This document shows, in pieces, positions 1 to 6,651 of a stretch of 10,188 nucleotides of DNA. The position numbers and the translations under genes were made by a program. The stretch lies in the NCBI GenBank assembly GCA_003222935.1, contig QHXL01000016.1, positions 26,644-36,831 of the forward strand, given 5' to 3'. Numbering within the stretch: position 1 is the stretch's first letter; every line of letters begins with the position of its first letter. Source of the stretch: Acidobacteriota bacterium (GTDB taxonomy: Bacteria > Acidobacteriota > Blastocatellia > Pyrinomonadales > Pyrinomonadaceae). A model generated the notes under the pieces. The model saw only the letters and a program-made list of their open reading frames with translations, had not been told where the DNA came from and did not search any database.

Positions 1-311
1 TGTCGTTCCCACCGGTGATACAAATTCGCCGGTAAGAATCCATCCAGGTAGTCAGTCAAGTACTCTTCAAAATCAACGCAGTTCATTGCCGATTCAGGAA
101 TCGTTCTCTGCAGAATGCGCGCTTCCAGTTCTCTTGAAGGCATGGGCACCGGCGCGACGCGACACGCTTCCACTGTGCTGCGCACCGCGGAAAGAGTTTC
201 GTGACATACCGGGCAGCGCATCGCGTGCTCTGCCATTTGACGGCTAATGTCTGGGCCGACTACGCCCTCGATATAGTCAGTTAATTGATCCTCGAATTCC
301 GAACAAAGCAT
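1..311 (-). CDS. Zinc-finger anti-sigma-like protein, 3' end off the window
   Basis: Probable anti-sigma factor that would hold the ECF sigma factor encoded just upstream. It starts at ATG 311-309 and stays open for 103 codons to the window edge, so the C-terminus is not seen. A Shine-Dalgarno AGGAAG lies 10 bases ahead (322-327). Residues 3-36 form a zf-HC2-type anti-sigma zinc finger: C3, then H29-x3-C33-x2-C36. Residues 78-103 repeat the first part of the same domain: C78 aligns with C3, and LTDYLDG (85-91) with LTDYIEG (10-16), at a fixed offset of 75 residues. The partial codon at the edge reads CA-, which fits the His expected at 104. Any membrane segment or effector domain would lie beyond the left edge. 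Known: such fingers bind ECF sigma factors, often in a redox- or stress-sensitive way. The partner and the signal are inferred. Confidence 0.75.
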   Translation of the reverse strand, partial: MLCSEFEDQLTDYIEGVVGPDISRQMAEHAMRCPVCHETLSAVRSTVEACRVAPVPMPSRELEARILQRTIPESAMNCVDFEEYLTDYLDGFLPANLYHRWER

Positions 312-376
312 TATCTTTTCACTTCCTGCCCCACTTTATTTCACCGCCCATTCGCTCCCCGCGAAAGGTAAAAATC

Positions 377-979
377 TTACGTCTCACTCATCGCAACAAC
401 TTTCATGCGACGCAGAATCTTTGCCAGCTCAATTCTTCCCCGGTTGATTCTCGACTTCACTGTACCTTCAGGTATCCGCAACAGGTCCACAATCTCCTGG
501 TAGCTCAGTTCTTCAATGTCCCGCAGGATTACGCACGTGCGCAGGTCCGGCGAAAGCTTGTCAATACCGGCTTGAACCTGAACGCCGAGTTCACGTCGTT
601 CCATCTCTTGCTGCACCGTGTCGGTGCGCGAATGAAGATGATAACTATGGTCTGCAAGATCGTCTGCGTGATTGTCATGCGGCGTTCGCTGGCGTTTTCG
701 GTAGTCGTCAATTATCAAGTTGCGAGCTAGCCGCATCAACCAGTTTTGCAAGTCACCTTGCTTAGGATCGTATTGATCCAAAGAACGGTAAACCCTTACA
801 AAAACTTCCTGGGTCAAATCTTCTGCAGTGTCGGCTCGAGAGGTAAAGCGGTAAGCGAGATTGTAGATTCTACGGGAGTAATTCTGGACAATTTCCTCCC
901 AAGCCGCGCCGTCGCCTGCGCGACACCTGCGAACCAGTTCGGCTCCTTCGCTGACTGCCAAAACCTTAACAGCCCCCAC
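377..979 (-). CDS. ECF-family RNA polymerase sigma factor (RpoE/SigW-like)
   Basis: Cytoplasmic sigma-70 family factor of the extracytoplasmic-function type, 200 residues, a normal length. Region 2 covers about residues 27-98, with AEDLTQEVFVRVYRSL (52-67) for core binding and WLMRLARNLIIDDYRKRQR (80-98) for -10 recognition. Region 4 covers about 133-188, with LSPDLRTCVILRD, then a helix-turn-helix ending in IPEGTVKSRINRGR. Sigma region 3 is absent, as usual for this class. The linker (101-116) has five histidines in 16 residues. The start is GTG 979-977, chosen because GGAG sits 9 bases upstream and no ATG occurs before residue 82. The zinc-finger anti-sigma gene follows after 65 bases on the same strand, probably in one transcript. 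The family is certain; the regulon is unknown. Confidence 0.95.
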   Translation of the reverse strand: MGAVKVLAVSEGAELVRRCRAGDGAAWEEIVQNYSRRIYNLAYRFTSRADTAEDLTQEVFVRVYRSLDQYDPKQGDLQNWLMRLARNLIIDDYRKRQRTPHDNHADDLADHSYHLHSRTDTVQQEMERRELGVQVQAGIDKLSPDLRTCVILRDIEELSYQEIVDLLRIPEGTVKSRINRGRIELAKILRRMKVVAMSET

Positions 980-988
980 CCTATTTTT

Positions 989-992
989 CTCC
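989..992 (-). promoter_or_regulatory. Ribosome binding site of the sigma factor gene
   Basis: GGAG on the minus strand, 9 bases ahead of the GTG at 979. It supports the GTG start, since the first in-frame ATG lies inside region 2. Confidence 0.55.
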
Positions 993-1048
993 GGCTACAA
1001 ACAGTTTTGAAATCCCGGCAAGGTGGCAAACCCTTGTCAACAGCGGAT

Positions 1049-1074
1049 TACGACGCGTCTAAGAGTAAAGTTCC
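1049..1074 (-). promoter_or_regulatory. Candidate ECF-type promoter for the sigma/anti-sigma genes
   Basis: On the minus strand GGAACTTT (1074-1067) resembles the AAC-containing -35 element of ECF sigma factors. CGTCGTA (1055-1049) follows with 17 bases between GGAAC and CGTA. Self-activation is common for ECF genes and the site lies about 70-95 bases upstream of the sigma start. The -10 half is short and the spacing is one base longer than the SigW pattern, so this is only a candidate. Confidence 0.25.
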
Positions 1075-1207
1075 GAACAAACTTGCGGCGGTCTTGAATG
1101 ACGCCGAACGCGTCTCTAAAAGCCATTCTTGCCCTAAGTACTAAGCTGTAGTAGCCTTTGCGAACGGCCCAATATGTTGTGGTTTAGTTAATTAGAAGTC
1201 AAGTTTG

Positions 1208-2323
1208 ATGGACTCAACGCTCGGCTGGTCACGAAACTTGAAAGCGCACACCTATCGCAAATACCTCGAGTTCGCCGCGCTCTGTTTACTGGCGGCTGCG
1301 CTCCTTTGGTGGTTTGGTCGCAAACTTGATTGGGCTCAGGTAAGCCACGCCGTCCGCAACTCCAACCCTTATCTACTAATTCTTGCGACCGCGATCATCA
1401 GCGTCGCCTACGTGATACGTGCCTTACGTTGGGGAGCTCTTCTCCGACCGTTGGGACCTGCTCGAATCGCTGACCTGTTTGCCGCGACGGCCATCGGTTT
1501 CAGTGCTGTATTCCTGATAGGCCGTGCCGGTGAAGTAGTACGCCCAGTTGTTTTACCAATGCGAGATCCCCGAGTGAGGCCGAGCGCTTCATTTGTAACC
1601 ATCATGATTGAGCGAATTTACGACATGATGGCTGTCATCCTTTTATTCGCAATCAATCTCCTTTGGTTTAAGCCGCCAGCGTCGTTACTCGCTGATTTCG
1701 CAAAAATAAGAGCTTTGGGAGTTGGTCTGCTACTGCTGGCCATTTTCGGAATTGTGATGCTGATCTGGTTTCGCCGTAGGTCACAGACGGTAGTTGACGC
1801 GTTCACCAAACTTTTCGACCGATGGCAATTCATTCCTCGAAGAATCACTAAGCTAATTATCAGCACGCTGGAACAACTAGCTCGCGCCTTGCGTGTCCTG
1901 GTCAATTTCGCAGAGCTAGCCGAAACAATTGGGTGGACGGTTGCGCTTTGGCTCGGTATATCTTGTGCGAATCTTCTTGTAATAAGAGCGTTTGGCCTCC
2001 ATTTTGGTCTCTCAGAAACAATCTTCGTCCTGGGCTTTTCGCTCGTGGGCTCGTTAGTCCCAACTCCCGGTGGCGCTGCGGGTGCTTTTCATGCCGCGAC
2101 AGCTGCAGCACTCATATTTCTTGGTGTCGATCCGGACACCGCCGCGGCTATCTCGATTTTCATTCATGTTATTGATTTTGGACCAGCGGCTATTTTTGGT
2201 TTCTTCTATCTAATCAAGGGTGATCTCAACTTTTCCAAACTTCGTGCACTTACAACACCTGAAGCCGTGGAACACGTGGTGGAAGACGAAGATTTGCCCG
2301 AGCCCAAGCCGAGCGAAGCTTAA
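1208..2323 (+). CDS. YbhN/AglD-type flippase-like integral membrane protein (LPG_synthase_TM family)
   Basis: Multi-pass inner-membrane protein of 371 residues in the family that also forms the membrane half of MprF (pfam LPG_synthase_TM, formerly UPF0104). Visible family marks are RALRW (71-75), the loop GRAGEVVRP (105-113), ER (135-136) and VPTPGGAAGAF (284-294). Hydrophobic segments lie near 22-37, 55-72, 92-107, 140-154, 170-188, 244-262, 271-287, 296-306 and 313-335. The C-terminus from about 339 is a charged, acidic tail. No soluble aminoacyl-transferase domain follows, so lysyl-lipid synthesis is not supported. A role in moving or presenting lipid or lipid-linked sugars is known only for relatives and is inferred here. 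ATG at 1208 is preferred to the adjoining TTG at 1205. The gene is divergent from the sigma gene, and nrdR starts 62 bases downstream. Confidence 0.85.
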   Translation: MDSTLGWSRNLKAHTYRKYLEFAALCLLAAALLWWFGRKLDWAQVSHAVRNSNPYLLILATAIISVAYVIRALRWGALLRPLGPARIADLFAATAIGFSAVFLIGRAGEVVRPVVLPMRDPRVRPSASFVTIMIERIYDMMAVILLFAINLLWFKPPASLLADFAKIRALGVGLLLLAIFGIVMLIWFRRRSQTVVDAFTKLFDRWQFIPRRITKLIISTLEQLARALRVLVNFAELAETIGWTVALWLGISCANLLVIRAFGLHFGLSETIFVLGFSLVGSLVPTPGGAAGAFHAATAAALIFLGVDPDTAAAISIFIHVIDFGPAAIFGFFYLIKGDLNFSKLRALTTPEAVEHVVEDEDLPEPKPSEA

Positions 2324-2385
2324 GCGTTAGCGGTGTTGTAGGTGATTGAGAGCTTTTCGAACCAACCAGTGAGGGTTCAACTGAT

Positions 2386-2865
2386 ATGAAATGTCCATTC
2401 TGTGCCTATCTAGAAGATAAAGTAGTCGACTCGCGTGAATCTCGGGAGGGTGATGCAATTCGTCGCCGTCGAGAGTGTTTGCGTTGCGAACGACGTTTTA
2501 CCTCATATGAAAGAATCGACGAGATTCCTTATATGGTGGTCAAGAAAGACGGCCGACGCGAGACTTTTGATCGCAATAAGGTAATGGCAGGTTTGTTGCG
2601 AGCTTGTGAGAAACGTCCTGTACCGTCGACCAAACTCGACAGCATTGTTAATGCAATTGAAAAGTATGTACAGGAGTCATCCGAGCGCGAACGACCAACT
2701 AGTAAAATAGGTGAGATGATAATGCGTCGTTTAAAAGAATTGGATAAGGTCGCCTATGTGCGATTCGCATCGGTGTATCTTGAGTTCGAAGATGTTTCGG
2801 AGTTTATGACTGAGCTCAAGCATCTGGTGCGTAACAGAGCTGCTGGACAGGTGGGTCGAAAGTAA
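2386..2865 (+). CDS. nrdR: Transcriptional repressor NrdR
   Basis: Cytoplasmic repressor of ribonucleotide reductase genes, 159 residues, full length. An N-terminal zinc ribbon uses C3, C6, C31 and C34, with the family-typical stretches VVDSRE, IRRRREC and RRFTSYER between and after them. An ATP-cone domain, about 48-138, begins at PYMVVKKDGRRETFDRNK and senses ATP/dATP. Known: dATP-loaded NrdR binds paired NrdR boxes ahead of nrd operons. No nrd gene and no clear NrdR box is in this window, so targets lie elsewhere. The start ATG has TGAGGG 10 bases upstream. It sits between a membrane protein gene and hsp20-lon with short gaps (62 and 13 bases), so cotranscription is likely. Confidence 0.97.
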   Translation: MKCPFCAYLEDKVVDSRESREGDAIRRRRECLRCERRFTSYERIDEIPYMVVKKDGRRETFDRNKVMAGLLRACEKRPVPSTKLDSIVNAIEKYVQESSERERPTSKIGEMIMRRLKELDKVAYVRFASVYLEFEDVSEFMTELKHLVRNRAAGQVGRK

Positions 2866-2878
2866 GCTGTACAAATCG

Positions 2879-3326
2879 ATGATCAAACCCGTAAGAGCAA
2901 CAGGACTTGAACGGCTGGAACTACAACGGCTGAGGGATCGCCGAGGCCGACAATCCATTAGCTTCGGGCGCGTGGGCGCCGCCCGTGGATCTGACCGAAA
3001 CGTCCGACGCTATCTGTCTGCGAGTCGAACTTCCTGGAGTAGCGGCGGAACAGATCAAGATTGGACTATGCAACACCAAGTTGAAGATTTGGGGTGAGAA
3101 GAAGAGGCGACCAGCAAGAAGACGAATCATCTCTTACTTGTGCTCCGAACGTAGTTACGGAAAGTTCAATCGAATCGTGCCTCTCAGGTGGACCATCAAT
3201 ATTCCTGGCGCCGAGGCTGAACTTGAAGATGGTGTTCTTTATATCCGACTACCTAAACTCCAGGACCGTCGAGGTGGCGAGTTTTTAGTCGAGGTCGTCA
3301 ACAAGGAAAAGGAATCAACCTCGTAG
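2879..3326 (+). pseudogene. Small heat-shock protein Hsp20/alpha-crystallin, frame-broken near its N-terminus
   Basis: ATP-independent holdase chaperone. A nearly complete alpha-crystallin domain is read in the frame of 2985-3326: VDLTETSD, AICLRVELPGV, IKIGLCNTKLKIWGEKK, ERSYGKFNR and the closing EDGVLYIRLPKL. Family-like sequence (ASGAWAPP) continues upstream of GTG 2985 in the same frame to a TGA at 2931-2933, where no ATG, GTG or TTG start is found. The frame starting at ATG 2879, 13 bases after nrdR, encodes MIKPVRATGLERLELQRLRD, which looks like an Hsp20 N-terminus. Joining the two frames near 2936-2955 with a +1 shift gives about 148 residues, the usual length. GTG 2985 lacks a Shine-Dalgarno and would give only 113 residues. 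Lon follows after 36 bases. A real mutation and a sequence error remain equally possible. Confidence 0.75.
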
Positions 3327-3362
3327 TTTGAATGGCGAGTTGCCGAAACAGGTGATGCAATT

Positions 3363-5690
3363 ATGGCTATAGTTAAAGAACCCGAATTTACCGAAGCGAT
3401 TGATACTACCGAAACTGACCAGCAGCTACAGATCCCGAGTGAACTGCCGGTCTTACCGCTTCGCGACATTGTTATTTATCCCTTCATGATCGTGCCGCTG
3501 TTTGTTTCGCGGGAGAAATCGATTCGAGCTGTTGATGAAGCGCTAGGTGAAAATCGAATGATCCTTCTCGCTTCACAGAAGGATTTGGACAAAGAAGAGC
3601 CGGGCGGTGAAGACCTCTATTCAGTCGGCACTGCCGCAGTGATCATGCGCATGCTCAAGTTGCCGGACGGACGAATACGTATCCTCGTCCAGGGGCTATC
3701 GCGCGCTCATATTAGTTCGGTTGACACCAGTGGCGAGTATCTTCGCGCGCAAGTTAGCGTGATGCAGGAAATTCTTCCGCCGGAACGGTCGCTTGAGGTT
3801 GAGGCGCTGGTTCGAAATGTTCGAGCATCAATGGAAAAGGCCATCAACCTCGGGAAAAACATTTCTCCCGAAGTGATGGCAATCATCGCTAATCTCGACG
3901 ATGCCGGTCGCTTGGCAGATCTCTCCGCGTCGAATCTTGAATTAAAAGTAGAAGACGCACAGTCAGTATTGGACATAGCCGACACGACTGCACGTCTGCG
4001 ACGCGTCAACGAACTGCTTAACAAAGAGATCGAAGTCCTAACGGTTCAGCAGGAAATAAATACCCAGGCACGTGCTGACATCGACCGGTCGCAAAGGGAG
4101 TTTTATCTTCGTCAGCAGATGAAAGCGATTCAAACCGAACTCGGCGAGGGCAACGAACTTGCTGAGGAGATTGCTCAGTTTCGAGAGAAGATCGAAACGG
4201 CCAAAATGCCGAAGCCAGCGGAGGAAGAGGCACTGCGGCAACTGAAGAAGCTGGAACGGATGCATCCGGACGCGGCTGAAACAGCCACCCTGCGCAACTG
4301 GATGGAGATCATGACTGACCTACCATGGTCGCGATCTTCTGTTGATAATTTGGAGTTGAAAAAAGCAGAGCAGGTTCTGAATGAAGATCACTACGGTTTG
4401 GAAAAAGTAAAGGATCGAATTATCGAAGCACTCGCGGTTCGCAAACTTAAAGAAAAGCCAAAAGGACCAATTCTTTGTCTGGTTGGACCTCCAGGAGTGG
4501 GTAAGACATCACTTGGTCGTTCAATCGCCCGGGCGCTTGATAGAAAGTTTGTTCGGCTATCACTTGGCGGCGTACATGATGAAGCTGAAATTCGTGGTCA
4601 TCGACGGACGTACGTGGGCGCCATGCCGGGAAGAATCATTCAAGCTGTGCAACAAGCGGGAACAAACAACCCGTTGATCATGCTCGATGAGATCGACAAA
4701 GTCGGTGCTGACTTCCGTGGCGATCCGTCGTCGGCACTGCTGGAGGTTTTGGATCCGGAACAGAACAACAGTTTCCGTGACAATTATCTGGGCGTCACTT
4801 TCGACCTTTCAAATGTGATTTTCATGACCACTGCGAACGTGCTCGACACGATTCAGCCAGCACTTCGCGATCGCATGGAAGTTATCCGTCTGGCCGGGTA
4901 CACAGAAGAAGAGAAACGCGAAATCGCCATCAGACACCTCTTACCGAAGCAGATGGAAGAGAACGGGATCACACCCCGTGAGCTGAATATTTCAAAGACA
5001 GCGCTGATAACCATCATTCAGCAGTACACGCAGGAAGCCGGATTACGACAACTCGAACGCGAGATAGGAAGAATCTGTAGAAAAGTCGCGCGCCGGATCG
5101 CCGAAGGAAACAAAGGGACAATTCGTGTTTCCTTAAAAAATGTGCATGAGTTTTTAGGCGCACCGAAGATTATTCCTGAAGAAGCACTCAAGAAAGATCA
5201 AATAGGAGTAGCGACTGGTCTCGCCTGGACTGCGGTTGGCGGTGACGTGCTTTTCATCGAAGCGCTGAAAATGAAAGGGAAGGGAAACCTCGTACTGACC
5301 GGACAACTCGGTGAGGTGATGCGTGAGTCAGCTCAGGCTGCCTACTCTTACGCAAAGTCGCGCGCCAAAGAACTCGACATCCCTGAGGAAGACTTCAGCA
5401 ATTACGACCTCCACATACACATTCCGGAAGGCGCCATTCCCAAAGACGGTCCTTCGGCGGGGATAACTCTAGCAACGGCCATGGTGTCCGCTTTGTCGGC
5501 ACGCGCTATCCGAAAGGATGTGGCGATGACGGGCGAAATTACATTGCGAGGGAACGTTTTACCAATCGGTGGCGTAAAGGAAAAGGTTCTGGCCGCGCGC
5601 CGGGCTCGAGTTTCGACTATAATCCTCCCGCAACAGAATCGCAGGGATTTGGACGAAGTTCCAAAAGGATATTCGCTTTGTTTTTGTTGA
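3363..5690 (+). CDS. lon: ATP-dependent protease Lon (LonA), C-terminus lost by frameshift
   Basis: Cytoplasmic AAA+ serine protease that unfolds and degrades damaged and regulatory proteins. The 775-residue frame holds the N-terminal substrate-binding domain (about 27-220, starting LPVLPLRDIVIYPFMIVPLF), a coiled-coil linker (DRSQREFYLRQQMKAIQTEL), Walker A GPPGVGKT (375-382), Walker B LDEID with D442-E443, and the protease domain. The catalytic dyad is S698 in PKDGPSAG and K741 in GGVKEK, 43 residues apart as in E. coli Lon. ATG 3363 has AGGTGA 7 bases upstream. The frame ends abnormally with GYSLCFC at TGA 5688-5690. The normal tail continues in the +1 frame to 5802, and a joined protein would be about 812 residues. 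Compared with E. coli Lon, about four residues are missing at the break. Without the tail, the protease domain lacks its last helices and may not fold or assemble. Confidence 0.95.
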   Translation: MAIVKEPEFTEAIDTTETDQQLQIPSELPVLPLRDIVIYPFMIVPLFVSREKSIRAVDEALGENRMILLASQKDLDKEEPGGEDLYSVGTAAVIMRMLKLPDGRIRILVQGLSRAHISSVDTSGEYLRAQVSVMQEILPPERSLEVEALVRNVRASMEKAINLGKNISPEVMAIIANLDDAGRLADLSASNLELKVEDAQSVLDIADTTARLRRVNELLNKEIEVLTVQQEINTQARADIDRSQREFYLRQQMKAIQTELGEGNELAEEIAQFREKIETAKMPKPAEEEALRQLKKLERMHPDAAETATLRNWMEIMTDLPWSRSSVDNLELKKAEQVLNEDHYGLEKVKDRIIEALAVRKLKEKPKGPILCLVGPPGVGKTSLGRSIARALDRKFVRLSLGGVHDEAEIRGHRRTYVGAMPGRIIQAVQQAGTNNPLIMLDEIDKVGADFRGDPSSALLEVLDPEQNNSFRDNYLGVTFDLSNVIFMTTANVLDTIQPALRDRMEVIRLAGYTEEEKREIAIRHLLPKQMEENGITPRELNISKTALITIIQQYTQEAGLRQLEREIGRICRKVARRIAEGNKGTIRVSLKNVHEFLGAPKIIPEEALKKDQIGVATGLAWTAVGGDVLFIEALKMKGKGNLVLTGQLGEVMRESAQAAYSYAKSRAKELDIPEEDFSNYDLHIHIPEGAIPKDGPSAGITLATAMVSALSARAIRKDVAMTGEITLRGNVLPIGGVKEKVLAARRARVSTIILPQQNRRDLDEVPKGYSLCFC

Positions 5691-5802
5691 AAATATGAGG
5701 CAAGTCTTTCGCGAAGCGCTGAAAGACAAGGTGCTTCCACCGGTGTCTTCAGGTACGCGGCCTCAAAGAATGCCCCAGGCGGCAAATGCTCGGCCGGCGT
5801 AA
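5668..5802 (+). pseudogene. lon: Out-of-frame C-terminal tail of lon
   Basis: Read in the +1 frame from 5668, the sequence encodes DIRFVFVENMRQVFREAL, then KDKVLPP and a short tail up to TAA 5800-5802. This matches the end of LonA proteins (a strand, then the helix with MxxVxxxAL), and belongs to the gene that stops early at 5690. An ATG at 5695 in this frame lies just after the TGA of the main frame, but restart would give only 35 residues, not a known protein. Confidence 0.85.
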
Positions 5803-5989
5803 AATTGTTTGCAACTGAGACCCGGTTTCTGGAATCATAGTCGCTGGTTCTGATTTGCGTCTCCTGGACGCGCGTTCCAAGTCGAACAATTTCAGCAAAC
5901 CGCCCCGATTCAGCGTTTAGTATAAACAAGTTATCGGTTTCGATTTTTGCCCCTTAACTGCCGCAAGGTAAAGATCTCAAGGAGTTAGA
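5803..5989. other. Intergenic region between lon and the phosphatase gene
   Basis: No convincing gene. A small hairpin is formed by GCGTC (5857-5861) and GACGC (5867-5871) but has no T-run. TATAAA at 5921-5926 could be a -10 element for the phosphatase gene, yet no good -35 lies 16-18 bases upstream. A minus-strand reading frame through this stretch continues antisense into the lon tail and is not supported. Confidence 0.3.
5979..5984 (+). promoter_or_regulatory. Strong ribosome binding site of the phosphatase gene
   Basis: AAGGAG, 5 bases ahead of ATG 5990. It fixes the start that gives a complete signal peptide. Confidence 0.75.
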
Positions 5990-6580
5990 ATGAAAGTACG
6001 TTCCCTTTTTCTATTCGTTATCGCTCTAATCGTAGCAATGTCCGGGAGCGCAATGGCGCAGAGCTTCGCCAGCGCCAGTATTAACAACGTAACAATTAAG
6101 AACTTTGGCCAAATGGATGATCGATTTTTCCGTGGTGCACAACCGAAGGAAGACCAGTACAAACAATTAGCTGACCTTGGAATTAAGACAATCATCGATT
6201 TACGCAATGATCCGACGGCCTACGAAAAACCTGCGGCTGAAGCTCTTGGAATGCGTTACGTAAATATTCCAATGAGCGACAAGGACTACCCGGAGACCTC
6301 TTCGATCGAACAGTTCATGAAACTCATAGCCGATCCTTCGACGGGCAAGTTTTACGTTCACTGTGCCGGCGGCCGACATCGGACTGGTGTGATAGGAGCT
6401 GTTTATCGCTTCAATAATTACAACTGGAATTTCGAGCAGGTTTACAAAGAGATGAAAGACTTCGATTTTTACACCCGTTGGGGTCATGGCAACATGAAGA
6501 AGTTTGTTGAGGACTACTCGGTCAGTTTTCAACAGAACGCCAATGCTGCAGCGGCAACGCAGTTTGGTAACAAGCAGTAG
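5990..6580 (+). CDS. Secreted dual-specificity/tyrosine-type protein phosphatase
   Basis: Cysteine-dependent phosphatase of 196 residues, predicted to be exported. Residues 1-24 are a Sec signal peptide: basic start, hydrophobic core LFLFVIALIVA, and cleavage after AMA. The catalytic domain runs from about 38 to 175. It has the early motif FFRGAQP (46-52), IKTIIDLRND (65-74), and the P-loop HCAGGRHRT with nucleophile C125 and R131 (CX5R). D97 or D99 in PMSDKDY are candidates for the general acid. The tail after 180 is Asn/Ala/Gln-rich. Known: this DSP-like fold removes phosphate from phosphoproteins, sometimes from phosphoinositides or other small substrates. Here the substrate is unknown and must be outside the cytoplasm if export is real. 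It stands alone on the plus strand and converges on the DUF4956/kinase-like/ppk1 group. Confidence 0.88.
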   Translation: MKVRSLFLFVIALIVAMSGSAMAQSFASASINNVTIKNFGQMDDRFFRGAQPKEDQYKQLADLGIKTIIDLRNDPTAYEKPAAEALGMRYVNIPMSDKDYPETSSIEQFMKLIADPSTGKFYVHCAGGRHRTGVIGAVYRFNNYNWNFEQVYKEMKDFDFYTRWGHGNMKKFVEDYSVSFQQNANAAAATQFGNKQ

Positions 6581-6606
6581 TAGTAATCACGTTTTAGCAA
6601 TACAAC

Positions 6607-6641
6607 AAAAGCCCACGAGTGTTTAGACCTCGTGGGCTTTT
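6607..6641. terminator. Two-way Rho-independent terminator
   Basis: Perfect 13-base inverted repeat AAAAGCCCACGAG / CTCGTGGGCTTTT around a 9-base loop (6620-6628). The GC-rich stem is flanked by an A-run on one side and a T-run on the other, so it can end the phosphatase transcript on the plus strand and the DUF4956 transcript on the minus strand. It lies between the two convergent stop codons. Confidence 0.93.
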
Positions 6642-6651
6642 ACTTTCCGGT

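Noticed and set aside
746..1144. Plus-strand 132-residue open frame
   Set aside because: It is antisense to the N-terminal half of the sigma factor gene, then runs through the intergenic region. No ribosome site or domain is seen.
1205..1210. TTG at 1205 as the start of the flippase-like protein
   Set aside because: An ATG follows directly at 1208 and is the more usual start. The difference is one residue.
2985..3326. Hsp20 as a short intact gene from GTG 2985
   Set aside because: Conserved family sequence extends upstream of the GTG in the same frame, no Shine-Dalgarno precedes it, and 113 residues is below the usual length. A frame-broken longer gene explains the data better.
5661..5690. 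Programmed ribosomal frameshift in lon
   Set aside because: CCAAAAGG is not a classic slippery heptamer, no shift is known at this point in lon, and the missing residues at the junction point to a deletion instead.
5402..5929. Minus-strand 175-residue open frame overlapping the end of lon and the following intergenic region
   Set aside because: Most of it is antisense to the conserved Lon protease domain and tail. It has no ribosome site and no recognisable domain. Only the first 40 or so residues lie outside lon, too little to support a gene or a decayed remnant.
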